Origin: Bacteroidota bacterium
GTDB lineage: Bacteria > Bacteroidota > Bacteroidia > Chitinophagales > Chitinophagaceae
Assembly (NCBI GenBank): GCA_018266575.1
Contig: JAFEAE010000018.1
Coordinates: 62,001-126,000 of the forward strand
Reading direction: 5' to 3'
DNA: 64,000 nt
The notes below the pieces were generated by a model. It searched no databases, was not told where the DNA came from, and worked only from the letters and a program-made list of their open reading frames with translations. Positions 43,855 to 51,606 of this stretch are shown here, piece by piece. Each line of letters opens with the position of its first letter. Positions within the stretch are counted from its first letter, which is position 1. Made by a program: the position numbers and the translations under genes.

Positions 43855-43878
43855 GGAGACTATATACGTGTTAGACCA
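43855..43878 (+). repeat. Left terminal inverted repeat of the element
   Basis: Starts GGAGACTATATACG and ends TTAGACCA. It matches the reverse complement of the right end at 23 of 24 positions. Confidence 0.88.
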
Positions 43879-43894
43879 TGAGGGCTAAAAAAAA

Positions 43895-44287
43895 TTAAAT
43901 ATTTCCTTTTTGAGATTTTGGAAGTTCAAATTTTGAATCTGGACGACTTTTTTCTATTTTCAATTCAATGATACGATATTGTAATAGTTTATCAATCTGC
44001 GAAATGATTTCTTTATCTAACAATTCGGGAACATTATCGTATTTGGAAGCCATGAAATAAATATATTCTCTGATTGTCATTTGCCCGTTAGCAGCAATAA
44101 AAACCAATTGTGGCCAGTGATCAAGAGTAAATATTCGGGGTTCATTCGGATCGTTTATTACAATGTTGTCTTTATTCTGCCAATCCCATTCAGCTATTCT
44201 TGAAAAATAGTTATCGCTGTTCTTGTACGAAAGTAAATAAGTAAATGCCGGATATTTTTTTTCTTTCTTTTTGAATTTTCCGAACAT
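43895..44287 (-). CDS. Unrecognised passenger protein, 130 residues
   Basis: Soluble protein with a basic N terminus (MFGKFKKKEKKYP) and no signal peptide or membrane helix. The middle has IAEWDWQNKDNIVINDP and LDHWPQLVFIAANG, followed by an amphipathic helical part with many Ile/Leu heptads and a Lys/Ser-rich tail. No family was recognised. It starts five bases after the stop of the small Lys-rich gene and ends just inside the left terminal repeat of the element, so it is the last gene of the minus-strand passenger group. It has a conventional codon make-up and an uninterrupted frame, so it is probably expressed. The function is unknown. Confidence 0.55.
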   Translation of the reverse strand: MFGKFKKKEKKYPAFTYLLSYKNSDNYFSRIAEWDWQNKDNIVINDPNEPRIFTLDHWPQLVFIAANGQMTIREYIYFMASKYDNVPELLDKEIISQIDKLLQYRIIELKIEKSRPDSKFELPKSQKGNI

Positions 44288-44292
44288 GCCAA

Positions 44293-44439
44293 TTATTTTT
44301 TCTTTGGTGACTTAACTGGTTTTGGCTTTGGGTTATTAGCCACAGATGCTTTCATTATGTTATGGAAATCTTGTGAAGATTGTTTTGCAGATTTGGTTGT
44401 TTCTAACTTTATGTTTGAAGTTTTCTTTGCTTTTGCCAT
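44293..44439 (-). CDS. Small Lys-rich passenger protein, 48 residues
   Basis: Short basic protein starting MAKAKKTSNIKLETTKSAK and ending VKSPKKK, with a Lys/Pro-rich C terminus. The open frame extends to 44541, but the extra N-terminal part is hydrophobic and out of character, so the ATG at 44439 is preferred. The stop is five bases before the next passenger gene, suggesting coupling. The composition is compatible with nucleic-acid binding. No family was recognised. Confidence 0.5.
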   Translation of the reverse strand: MAKAKKTSNIKLETTKSAKQSSQDFHNIMKASVANNPKPKPVKSPKKK

Positions 44440-44570
44440 AATTGTAAAGTTACTGATTATTGATACCTTTGCAAAAGCAGAAACCCCCGCAAGAATTATC
44501 CTAATGAGAGATTCTTTTTGCAAGGTTAACAGCACATACATTGATGCTGCTATTTCTGGTTAACAAATTG

Positions 44571-44588
44571 AAAGGGCGAAAGCCCTTT
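44571..44588 (-). terminator. Hairpin after the P63C gene
   Basis: AAAGGGC-GAAA-GCCCTTT, a 7-bp stem with a GNRA-type loop on the + strand, lies three bases beyond the P63C stop codon. The minus-strand T tract is weak (CAATTTG), so termination may be partial and allow read-through to the two small genes. Confidence 0.5.
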
Positions 44589-44590
44589 TA

Positions 44591-45451
44591 TTATTCGAAT
44601 AAATCAGTCTGATAAGTCTGCCCCATCATTCTTCTAAAGTTGTTTTCGTACCTTTTTTTGTCTGAAGAAATTTTCAATGCCGCTAATACTTGCCAGATTT
44701 GCGATTTAACTGCTGGTAATCCTATATCTTCACTTGTAGCCGAATGTAGTCTGGCTTTTTTTCTGCCTTTACTGTCTTTAGGTATCTTTTCATCTAATCG
44801 TTTAAGTACTGCTCCTTTTTCAATTGGCTCATAGATATATTTTCTTATGAATTTTGCATAATAAAGAGGTCTATTTCGTGAGGTTGTTTTTTCGTTTCCA
44901 TAAATTCTATCCATTTGCCAAAAAAGTTCATCAGGAAATTCTTTTGACCATTTTCTAATTTCTTCGGAAAGGTAACTTTCTATTAAAAGTCTAAAGGCTT
45001 CTGGATGTTTGAATTTTTCAAATCCTAATTGCTCGTAGATTAATGCTCTTAGACCTATTTTGGCAAAAGAGCGTAGTAATATTTCACATTTTTGAGCAAT
45101 TGGTAATTGGGCTTTTTTTAAATCACCGGCTTCCCTTGCTTCTAAATAGACATTACATACCTCTGCAAGAGTGTCGGCATGATACCCAGATATTAATCTA
45201 CCCCCATCATAAAATTCTATTCCTTTTAATTTTTCGGTTAATTCAGGGCGAATAAATTTTTGAAGATTAATTGCCCCAATAAAATTTGGGCTATCGCTTC
45301 GGCTTGCGCCTTTCCATTGTCTACCAATAGCCTTCATCATTTTGCCTTTATTCAAAATTGGTGTTCCATCTTCCAAAATGTAACAATCAATTTCTGCATC
45401 CATTATTTTTAATGGACCTTTACCCCATACTTTTAGTTTTTTTTCGCTCAT
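44591..45451 (-). CDS. P63C domain-containing passenger protein
   Basis: Protein of 286 residues recognised as a P63C-domain protein (a phage- and mobile-element-associated domain of unknown function). Seen: an N-terminal segment with VWGKGPLKIMDAEIDCYILEDGT, here MDAEIDCYILEDGTPILNKG, then AIGRQWKG, GYHADTLAEVCNVYLEAREAG, and the domain core CEILLRSFAKIGLRALIYEQLG at about residues 147-168, here LLRSFAKIGLRALIYEQLG. The C-terminal half is basic and helical (IPKDSKGRKKARLHSATSED, DLFE end). No membrane part. It follows the zinc-ribbon gene by 43 bases on the same strand. In phages and elements such proteins are of unknown role; DNA binding or host interaction are guesses. Confidence 0.78.
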   Translation of the reverse strand: MSEKKLKVWGKGPLKIMDAEIDCYILEDGTPILNKGKMMKAIGRQWKGASRSDSPNFIGAINLQKFIRPELTEKLKGIEFYDGGRLISGYHADTLAEVCNVYLEAREAGDLKKAQLPIAQKCEILLRSFAKIGLRALIYEQLGFEKFKHPEAFRLLIESYLSEEIRKWSKEFPDELFWQMDRIYGNEKTTSRNRPLYYAKFIRKYIYEPIEKGAVLKRLDEKIPKDSKGRKKARLHSATSEDIGLPAVKSQIWQVLAALKISSDKKRYENNFRRMMGQTYQTDLFE

Positions 45452-45494
45452 ACTTTTATGATTTACAATATTTTAATCAATGGACCTATGAACT

Positions 45495-45884
45495 TTATTT
45501 ACCTATTGAATCAACAATTTTTTTTCTAAATTCTATATTTGACTTTCTTATTTTTTCAAGCAATAGCCAAGCTGTGTCTTTAGTTGTTTCGATAAGTTCC
45601 CCAAGTAATCTATTAGTCAAAGGCAACGGATAATTATCGTACAAATAAATTGCGTAAAACCATTTTTGCAAGTCACATCTCGTTCTTGCAAACATAGTTT
45701 TCGCTGTTACCGTAAAAGTTGAATTGCAATTATTACAATGATACCGGTTCGGCTCTTTAGTTATAGTGTATCGCGATACATTACAATATGGACATACTGG
45801 ATTATTATTCCATAATACTTTTTCTAACAAGTCGAAACATGTTTTAGTATTTGGATATTTTTTATATACTTCTTTCAAAGTCAC
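45495..45884 (-). CDS. Stand-alone transposase-like zinc-ribbon/HTH protein
   Basis: Protein of 129 residues that parallels the first ~115 residues of the transposase encoded divergently beside it. The zinc ribbon is WNNNPVCPYC and HCNNCNSTFTVTAKTMF, then LQKWFYAIYLYDNYPLPLTN, then an HTH-like ETTKDTAWLLLEKIR. The transposase has WNGTPACPFC, CREKGCRAKFSVTVGTIY, LTKWFLATYIL and GVTQKTAWFLNHRIR in the same order. The DDE nuclease domain is absent, and the gene ends cleanly with VDSIGK and a stop. It could recognise the same terminal repeats and act as an accessory factor or inhibitor of transposition, or be a decayed remnant. Divergent promoters separate it from the transposase gene. Confidence 0.7.
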   Translation of the reverse strand: MTLKEVYKKYPNTKTCFDLLEKVLWNNNPVCPYCNVSRYTITKEPNRYHCNNCNSTFTVTAKTMFARTRCDLQKWFYAIYLYDNYPLPLTNRLLGELIETTKDTAWLLLEKIRKSNIEFRKKIVDSIGK

Positions 45885-45916
45885 ATGAGAAAATTAATAC
45901 TGTAAAATTAAGAGAA

Positions 45917-45939
45917 TAAATTTGGAAATACCAAAAATA
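45917..45939. promoter_or_regulatory. Divergent promoters between the zinc-ribbon gene and the transposase gene
   Basis: On the + strand TAAATTTG at 45917-45924 faces the transposase. On the minus strand TATTTTTG (45939-45932) faces the zinc-ribbon gene. Both match TAnnTTTG and overlap in the 88-base gap, so the two genes could be controlled together. Confidence 0.5.
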
Positions 45940-45972
45940 TATTCTACCTTTAACTATGACAAATAAATAATA

Positions 45973-46902
45973 ATGAAAACATTCAAAAGCATATTAGAAT
46001 TTCAGAAAGAGTTTAGCACCGAAGAAAAGTGTAGAGAATATTTAGAGCAACAACGTTGGAATGGTACTCCGGCATGTCCGTTTTGCGGGTCATTGAATGT
46101 ATGCCGTTTTAAGAATGGTAAAATATTCAAGTGTCGTGAAAAAGGTTGCAGAGCAAAATTTTCTGTAACTGTTGGAACGATTTATGAAAACAGCAAATTG
46201 CCGTTAACAAAATGGTTTTTGGCAACATATATTTTATCAGTACACTCAAAAGGTATTTCTTCTTTACAGCTTGCTACATGGCTGGGCGTTACTCAAAAAA
46301 CTGCTTGGTTTTTAAATCACAGGATTAGGGTTATGCTGACTAATAACGCACCTGAATTATTAGAAGGAATTGTTGAAGTCGATGAGTGTTACATTGGTGG
46401 ACTTGAAAGCAACAAACATAAAAGCAAAAGAAAAGTAAGAGGCGGTGTAAGTAGCAAGACTATGGTAATTGGTGCTATTCAACGTAACGGGAAAGTAAGA
46501 ACAAAGGTTATTCCTAAAACTGATATTGAGAATGTCGGAAAAGTAATTGAAGAATTTGTTGCACCTGAAAGCACTATGGTAACCGATACGCATCATGCAT
46601 ATAACAAAGTAGGATTGAAGTATAAGCACAAAAAAATTAACCATCAGAATGAGGAATATGTAAGAACAGAAGATATTAAAGTACACACACAATCAATAGA
46701 GGGATATTGGAATATACTTCGCAAGCAATTGGATGGCATTCATCATTCTGTTAGCCCAAAACATTTACAGAGATATTGCAATGAAAATGCATTTCGGTTT
46801 AATAATCGTGAAGCATTCCAAGATGAAAGATTTGCAACTGCTTTAGCTAATTGCAATGGGAGATTGAAATATGAAGAGCTAACATCAAACGAAGAAAAAT
46901 GA
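45973..46902 (+). CDS. IS1595-family (ISXO2-like) transposase
   Basis: Transposase of 309 residues with the two expected parts. The N-terminal zinc ribbon is CPFCGSLNVCRF and CREKGCRAKF (about residues 36-62), followed by an HTH. The C-terminal DDE-type domain has the first Asp in VEVDECYIGG (about 137), the second in MVTDTHHAYNKV (about 205) and the third acidic position in QSIEGYWNILRKQLDGIHH (about 245), followed by SPKHLQRYCNENAFRFNNR, the family's typical end. No frameshift or missing catalytic residue is seen, so it may be active. Its stop overlaps the start of the XRE gene (ATGA). Confidence 0.92.
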   Translation: MKTFKSILEFQKEFSTEEKCREYLEQQRWNGTPACPFCGSLNVCRFKNGKIFKCREKGCRAKFSVTVGTIYENSKLPLTKWFLATYILSVHSKGISSLQLATWLGVTQKTAWFLNHRIRVMLTNNAPELLEGIVEVDECYIGGLESNKHKSKRKVRGGVSSKTMVIGAIQRNGKVRTKVIPKTDIENVGKVIEEFVAPESTMVTDTHHAYNKVGLKYKHKKINHQNEEYVRTEDIKVHTQSIEGYWNILRKQLDGIHHSVSPKHLQRYCNENAFRFNNREAFQDERFATALANCNGRLKYEELTSNEEK

Positions 46903-47114
46903 AAGATAGTAACGGTATATTCTTAAAGCAGATGGGAGCTAAAATAAGGGCGGCAAGAAATGCAAAAAAAATTTCTCTGCGCAAATTAGGCAAGTTATGT
47001 CAATTGCAAGAAACTAACATCATGCGAATTGAGCATGGAAAAAAATCATGCAGAATATTGACACTAAAAAATATTGCTGATAAATTAGAAGTTGATGTAA
47101 AAGATTTTTTGTAA
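46899..47114 (+). CDS. XRE-family helix-turn-helix regulator
   Basis: Small DNA-binding protein of 71 residues, almost entirely one Cro/CI-type HTH: LKQMGAKIRAARNAKKISLRKLGKLCQ, here GAKIRAARNAKKISLRKLG, then LQETNIMRIEHGKKSCRILTL, then ADKLEVDVKDFL. Start and transposase stop share ATGA, so translation is coupled. A strong terminator follows 22 bases after the stop. It is a likely repressor of the element's own promoters. Confidence 0.85.
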   Translation: MKDSNGIFLKQMGAKIRAARNAKKISLRKLGKLCQLQETNIMRIEHGKKSCRILTLKNIADKLEVDVKDFL

Positions 47115-47136
47115 ACATTTTGTACTTTACTATACC

Positions 47137-47164
47137 AAAATCCGCTATAAATGGCGGATTTTTT
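47137..47164 (+). terminator. Rho-independent terminator of the transposase-XRE operon
   Basis: AAAATCCGC (47137-47145) pairs with GCGGATTTT (47154-47162), loop of eight bases, followed by more T. This is a textbook hairpin with a T tract. Confidence 0.82.
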
Positions 47165-47195
47165 ATTAATCGTTTTTTACAACAACATCCAATAT

Positions 47196-48020
47196 ATGAG
47201 CAGCAACAAACATGATGGCAATTCCAGAAAACATAAACAACAAACGCCTAAAAAGCCTATCCCGACAGGCAATAGCTCTGATAAAATGGAAGGCAAAAAG
47301 GAAGAACCCAAAACCGAAAAAAACCGTACTGAATACATATGCAATGAGCATCCAAAAATTGACATCACAGTTAATCAGCCAGATAGATGGAATATAGCAA
47401 ATACTATTTCTGCGATAAGTATTATTATAAATATTGGTATGCTGATTGCAACTTATTGCATTTTGAAATCGGCTCAACAGTCGGCAAAATCTGCTGAAGA
47501 TTCTTTTAAAGCGACAGACAATAGCTTGAAGCAAACCCAACGTGATTTTGAACTCGAAAAACGTCCATATTTTCAGATAACTAATATTAAAATTAATAAA
47601 GTTGAAATTGGCGTAAAACCAGAAATTAACTTTAAGGTCATTAATATGGGGCAATTCCCGGGCAAGTTCGATTCGCTTCGGGTTAACTTTTATTTTGAAG
47701 ATTTGAAGCCATCTTATTTTAATGATATTTATTTTAAGAGTCCGATTGCTTTTTTGGATACATCTACAAATACATCTCTTTCTTCTGGCGGTATGACTTT
47801 TCCTATCGGTATATCTTATTCTGTTAAATTCAACAAAATGATGTCTGACATGATGGATAACAGTGCTGGTTTTTTTTATTTGTTTGGAACTATTAATTAT
47901 GAAAGCCCGATAACAAATAAAAATTTTCAGCTTCATTATGTATATAAAATAGCCATACTTCCAAACAGGAAAACATCTATCATTTGTTTGATAAATAATG
48001 ACAGGGAAATAAAAAGTTAA
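47196..48020 (+). CDS. Passenger membrane protein, function unknown
   Basis: Protein of 274 residues from the ATG at 47196 (the frame reaches 47151, but that start lies inside the terminator tail region). The N terminus is hydrophilic and Lys/Pro-rich (NSRKHKQQTPKKPIPTGNSS). One membrane helix follows (ISAISIIINIGMLIATYCIL, about residues 78-97), then a short coiled-coil-like stretch (KSAQQSAKSAEDSFKATDNS) and a beta-rich domain (FEDLKPSYFNDIYFKSP, FYLFGTINYESP). This fits an inner-membrane anchored protein with an Ig-like external domain, a type often left as hypothetical. It is the rightmost passenger, only 32 bases after the terminator, and has no visible promoter of its own. Confidence 0.55.
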   Translation: MSSNKHDGNSRKHKQQTPKKPIPTGNSSDKMEGKKEEPKTEKNRTEYICNEHPKIDITVNQPDRWNIANTISAISIIINIGMLIATYCILKSAQQSAKSAEDSFKATDNSLKQTQRDFELEKRPYFQITNIKINKVEIGVKPEINFKVINMGQFPGKFDSLRVNFYFEDLKPSYFNDIYFKSPIAFLDTSTNTSLSSGGMTFPIGISYSVKFNKMMSDMMDNSAGFFYLFGTINYESPITNKNFQLHYVYKIAILPNRKTSIICLINNDREIKS

Positions 48021-48036
48021 TATGTTTTTGCACGCG

Positions 48037-48060
48037 TGGTCTAACATGTATATAGTCTCC
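48037..48060 (-). repeat. Right terminal inverted repeat of the element
   Basis: Ends TATATAGTCTCC on the + strand. Its reverse complement matches the left repeat at 23 of 24 positions. Confidence 0.88.
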
Positions 48061-48068
48061 ACAAGAGT
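48061..48068 (+). repeat. Target-site duplication, right copy
   Basis: ACAAGAGT, identical to 43847-43854 on the other side of the element. Confidence 0.85.
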
Positions 48069-48115
48069 GCGACGCAACGATGTTCAATAGAATTACTGAA
48101 GCTCGTTCCCAAAAA
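48061..48115 (+). repeat. Right half of the interrupted intergenic repeat
   Basis: Continues the repeat cut by the element: ACAAGAGTGCGACGCAACG, then ATGTTCAATAGAATTACTGAAGC (parts ATGTTC and AATAGAATTACTGAAGC). The GTACAAGAGTGCGA core recurs at 63103-63116. Confidence 0.6.
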
Positions 48116-48121
48116 AAATCT

Positions 48122-48129
48122 TAAATTTG
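48122..48129 (+). promoter_or_regulatory. Candidate -7 element of ssrA
   Basis: TAAATTTG matches TAnnTTTG about 75 bases upstream of the mature tmRNA 5' end, leaving a precursor leader for RNase P removal. It lies about 60 bases outside the element, so the insertion spared it, although any upstream element may be changed. Confidence 0.42.
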
Positions 48130-48204
48130 CTGTTCGTTATTTTTTAGTTGTGGTGATCATATTTAAACAACTGTCGACTGACAACTGATAACTGACGACT
48201 AACC

Positions 48205-48577
48205 GGGGGTGCCTGGTTTTGACAGCGTAGGTCTTTGAAAGTGTAAGCATGCCGTGCGTTGGATAATTAGCACGTAAATCTGAATATTCAAACATTCAAA
48301 TGGCAATACTCAGTATGCCATGGCTGCCTAATCAGTGATTAAGTAGTCATTAGGGCCGCGTTGAGCCGGTTGTTCTGTTGCCACGCTCCGCCGCCGACTC
48401 AAAAACAAACACAGAATGCTGCAACCGAAGGCTGTGACGGTTGCTTAAGAACATCCAGCTAAGAAGAAAATCGGTTTGGTGGTTTCCTGTTTTCTTCCGA
48501 CAAATAATAATCAAATAAGCATGTAGAAAGCTTTTGAAGAATATGTTTGGACAGGAGTTCGAATCTCCTCACCTCCA
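48205..48577 (+). ncRNA. ssrA: tmRNA (ssrA), tag GNTQYAMAA
   Basis: Transfer-messenger RNA that rescues stalled ribosomes with SmpB. The 5' end GGGGGTG (48205-48211) pairs over seven bases with CACCTCC (48570-48576), one G-U pair included, forming the tRNA-like acceptor stem. The T-arm sequence GGACAGGAGTTCGAATCTCCT is present near 48549-48569 (core GTTCGAATC). The start GGTGCCTGGTTTTGACAGCG is a typical tmRNA start. The tag frame at 48302-48331 decodes as G-N-T-Q-Y-A-M-A-A and stop, which fits the GxxxYAxAA pattern of this phylum. The terminal CCA is not encoded. An independent terminator follows. Confidence 0.96.
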
Positions 48578-48590
48578 CAGGTAACTTTTG

Positions 48591-48616
48591 AAACCCGCTG
48601 TAGTAGCGGGTTTTGT
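48591..48616 (+). terminator. Rho-independent terminator of ssrA
   Basis: AAACCCGCT (48591-48599) and AGCGGGTTT (48605-48613) form a 9-bp stem with a five-base loop, followed by TGTAGTTTT. Confidence 0.85.
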
Positions 48617-48776
48617 AGTTTTATAAATTCATGGTAGCATTATTAATTGTTCAAAAAGGTCAACTAATATTAAAAGAATAAATAAGCCAATACTAAATAA
48701 ATTGCAAAAGTAATTTTATCACAACAGCGTTACAATCTCATTGTGGCAATCATCTCAAGGAAAGTTATTAAAGAAT

Positions 48777-51230
48777 ATGAAAAAAAATTTTCTCTTTGCC
48801 GTCATACTCGCCTTTACTACGTTTTATTGTTTTGGACAGAAGGGGCTCAGGTTATGGTACAATGCCCCGGCGAATTCATTAAATCAGGATGCGAATAATA
48901 ATTGGGCAAGCGATAGCGAATGGCTGAAAGCGTTACCCGTTGGTAATGGTTTTTTAGGCGCGATGGTTTTTGGTGATGTGAACCATGAGCGGATACAACT
49001 AAATGAAAAATCGCTATGGTCAGGAAGCCAGGATGATAACAACAATCCTTCCGCAGCAGATTCGCTTGCGTTAATAAGGCAATTATTATTTGAAGGAAAA
49101 TATAAAGAAGCAAATGCACTTGCAGAAAGAACCCAGGTTTGTAAAGGCGTTGGTTCCGGAAGGGGAAATGGTGCAACGGACCCTTATGGTTGTTTCCAGA
49201 CTTTAGGTGATTTACGCTTCGATTTTAAAACTGATAAACCTTATGGCAATTACAGAAAAGAACTTGACCTGGATAAAGCGGTTGTTGCGATTTCTTTTGT
49301 GCAGGATGGCATTCACTTTAAACGTGAAATTTTTGCAAGCTATCCGGATAAGGCAATTGTCATTCATTTTACAGCAGATAAGAATGGCGCAATAAATTTT
49401 TCTTCAAGCTTAACACGGCCTGAGGCATTCACAACCGCTGCTGAAAAAGACAATTTATTAATGACCGGTTCACTTATGAATGGTAAAGGCGGTAATGGAA
49501 TAAAATATGCTGCACGGTTAAAGGTGATCGCTTCGGGCGGAAAAGTAATTTACAGGGATAGTACAGTAACGGTTGAACATGCCAATGATGTTGTTATGAT
49601 TTTTACTGCCTCTACAAATTATAAACAAGAGTATAATAATTTTCTAGGTGGCGAAAATCCCTTGCAAACAACATTGGAACAACTTAACAAAGCATCTTCT
49701 TTGCCTTATGCAAAATTGTTGCAAAGACATCTTAGCGATTATGCATCATTGTTCAACAGGGTGAAACTAAATCTTTCCGGCACCCAGGCAAGCACTGAAC
49801 CGACAGATGTTCTATTAAACAAACCTGATGATCTTTACCTGCAGGAATTATATTTTCAATTCGGAAGGTATCTGCTTATTTCATCTTCACGAAAAGGCTC
49901 GCTTCCTGCCAACCTGCAAGGTATCTGGGCAAATAAAATTCAAACTCCGTGGAATTGCGATTATCATACCAACATTAATGTGCAGATGAATTACTGGCCG
50001 GCTGATGTAACCAATCTTTCTGATTGTTTAAGCCCATTTACAAATTTGGTTTCATCACTTGTAATACCAGGTGAAAAAGCAGCGGCTGTTCAATATCGTT
50101 GCGAAGGTTGGTGTGTTGAAGCAATTACTAATCCCTGGGGCTATACATCACCCGGCGAAGGGGTAGGATGGGGCATGTACGTTGCCGGTGGCGGATGGTT
50201 GTGCCTGCAATTGTGGGACCATTATAATTTTTCCCACGATATCAGTTACCTGAAAAAAATTTATCCCATCCTGCTGCAAGCATCGCGGTTTTATCTTGAT
50301 TGGTTGGTGAAAGATCCTGAAACAGGTAAATGGGTCTCCGGGCCATCCACTTCGCCTGAAAATAGTTTTGTTGCACCGGATGGGTCGGTTGCTTCCATGA
50401 CAATGGGCCCTTCGCACGACCAGGAAATTATATCGGAACTTTTTAATGCTGTGATGCAGGCATCAGGGATCTTGCAACAAAAAGATTCAATAACAGAAAA
50501 GATAAGTATTGTTTCCAAAGATCTGGCACAGCCAAAAATTGCATCAGACGGGCGTTTGATGGAATGGAGCAAGGAATTTAAAGAAACAGAACCAACACAT
50601 CGCCACACCTCCCATCTTTTTATGCTTTATCCCGGAAATCAAATTGATCCTGAAAATACCCCCGGTTTGGCGGATGCCGCACGTAAAAGCTTAATAGCAC
50701 GGACCGATGTAGGTACAGGTTGGTCGCTTGCATGGAAAGTAAGTTTTTGGGCAAGACTTTATGATGGTGACCATGCCTATCTCTTATTGAAAAAACTGCT
50801 GCACCCGATTAATAATTATGAAGTGCAGATGTCAACAGAAGGAGGGACGTATCAAAATCTCTTTTGTGGCCATCCTCCGTTCCAGATAGATGGCAATTTT
50901 GGTGGCACCGCCGGCATTGCTGAGATGTTATTGCAAAGCCATCTGAAAGAAATTCACCTGCTGCCTGCGCTGCCACAAGAGTGGAAGCAGGGAAGCGTTT
51001 CCGGCCTGTTGGCGCGGGGAGGTTTTCGGGTAAATATGCAATGGAAAAACAATCAATTATCGCAGGCAACAATTACCTCGCTTGCCGGAGAAGTATGCAG
51101 GATAAGTACAAGTGTTCCGGTTAAAATAACAAACAGTTCTTCAAGTTCACAAAAAACCGGGCATGGGTACATTACAACTTTTGCAACGTTAAAAGGAAAG
51201 AGCTATACTGTCGTTCCTTTGGTTGAGTAA
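48777..51230 (+). CDS. Glycoside hydrolase family 95 protein (alpha-L-fucosidase type)
   Basis: Secreted GH95-type enzyme, 817 residues from the ATG at 48777, with a signal peptide ([21 protein letters not shown]). GH95 enzymes act on alpha-1,2-fucosides or alpha-galactosides. The N-terminal beta-sandwich has [29 protein letters not shown] and [11 protein letters not shown]. The helical catalytic barrel has [34 protein letters not shown], here [20 protein letters not shown], then [25 protein letters not shown] and [20 protein letters not shown]. All conserved blocks look intact. It is monocistronic after ssrA. It could digest plant or host fucosylated glycans, or the cell's own EPS. Confidence 0.92.
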   Translation: MKKNFLFAVILAFTTFYCFGQKGLRLWYNAPANSLNQDANNNWASDSEWLKALPVGNGFLGAMVFGDVNHERIQLNEKSLWSGSQDDNNNPSAADSLALIRQLLFEGKYKEANALAERTQVCKGVGSGRGNGATDPYGCFQTLGDLRFDFKTDKPYGNYRKELDLDKAVVAISFVQDGIHFKREIFASYPDKAIVIHFTADKNGAINFSSSLTRPEAFTTAAEKDNLLMTGSLMNGKGGNGIKYAARLKVIASGGKVIYRDSTVTVEHANDVVMIFTASTNYKQEYNNFLGGENPLQTTLEQLNKASSLPYAKLLQRHLSDYASLFNRVKLNLSGTQASTEPTDVLLNKPDDLYLQELYFQFGRYLLISSSRKGSLPANLQGIWANKIQTPWNCDYHTNINVQMNYWPADVTNLSDCLSPFTNLVSSLVIPGEKAAAVQYRCEGWCVEAITNPWGYTSPGEGVGWGMYVAGGGWLCLQLWDHYNFSHDISYLKKIYPILLQASRFYLDWLVKDPETGKWVSGPSTSPENSFVAPDGSVASMTMGPSHDQEIISELFNAVMQASGILQQKDSITEKISIVSKDLAQPKIASDGRLMEWSKEFKETEPTHRHTSHLFMLYPGNQIDPENTPGLADAARKSLIARTDVGTGWSLAWKVSFWARLYDGDHAYLLLKKLLHPINNYEVQMSTEGGTYQNLFCGHPPFQIDGNFGGTAGIAEMLLQSHLKEIHLLPALPQEWKQGSVSGLLARGGFRVNMQWKNNQLSQATITSLAGEVCRISTSVPVKITNSSSSSQKTGHGYITTFATLKGKSYTVVPLVE

Positions 51231-51606
51231 ATGCAGGAAATAAAAATATGGTGAAACCCAGGCACAATGCTTCTGGCGATTTTACTGCTGTTGATATTTA
51301 GGGTATCCATTAACGTTAGAACCATCAACAGCTCCGGGTTATTCGATGGTTTGGTCAGTACTTCAATTTATTTCTCTTCAATTTCTCTAAATTTTAAAAG
51401 TTGTTCAATTGAGTGTGAATCATATACGCAAAACAGAGAACTTGCTACAGGCTTCCTTTTTGTTTAAAATAAAATAATAACTTCCACGGCTTTTAACAAA
51501 TGTTTACTCTGATAATTAATATTTCATTGTGTGTATTGTCATCTTTGTAACATAAGTGACCAAAGTACTCAGGGAGAAAAAGTACATTTGCATTTTAATT
51601 GCCTGT
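51231..51606 (+). other. Intergenic region with Crp/Fnr-like dyad and promoter
   Basis: 376 bases between the GH95 gene and the DUF983 gene. A 66-codon frame at 51267-51467 has no supporting features and is judged chance. The downstream end carries the dyad and -7 element listed separately. Confidence 0.5.
51547..51590 (+). promoter_or_regulatory. Crp/Fnr-like box plus -7 element for the DUF983 gene
   Basis: GTAAC-ATAA-GTGAC at 51547-51560, then 22 bases, then TACATTTG (TAnnTTTG) at 51583-51590. The box centre falls near -41 from the expected start, the class II activator position for Crp/Fnr proteins. The leader would be about 13 nt. Confidence 0.6.

Larger units (their letters stand above)
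43855..48060. mobile_element. IS1595-type (ISXO2-like) element with passenger genes, 4206 bp
   Basis: The boundaries are set by 24-bp terminal inverted repeats at 43855-43878 and 48037-48060. They begin GGAGACTATATAC when read inward and differ at one position (14th). An 8-bp direct duplication, ACAAGAGT, lies outside both ends. Inside are an ISXO2-like transposase, an overlapping XRE regulator, a zinc-ribbon protein matching only the transposase N-terminal half, a P63C-domain protein, two small unrecognised genes and a single-span membrane protein. A plain IS of this family is about 1 kb, so most of the element is cargo. The near-perfect ends and intact transposase suggest recent activity. 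Confidence 0.9.

Noticed and set aside
44440..44541. N-terminal extension of the small Lys-rich passenger protein
   Set aside because: The extra 34 residues are hydrophobic, unlike the rest, and no ribosome site was seen. The internal ATG at 44439 is preferred.
47166..48077. 303-codon minus-strand ORF opposite the passenger membrane protein
   Set aside because: Long, but its composition is biased (Ile, Arg, Cys, Phe), it runs across the terminal repeat and out of the element, and the + strand reading has a believable membrane protein.
51267..51467. 66-codon + strand ORF between the GH95 and DUF983 genes
   Set aside because: Hydrophobic start but no ribosome site, no family features and no promoter. 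A chance frame is more likely.
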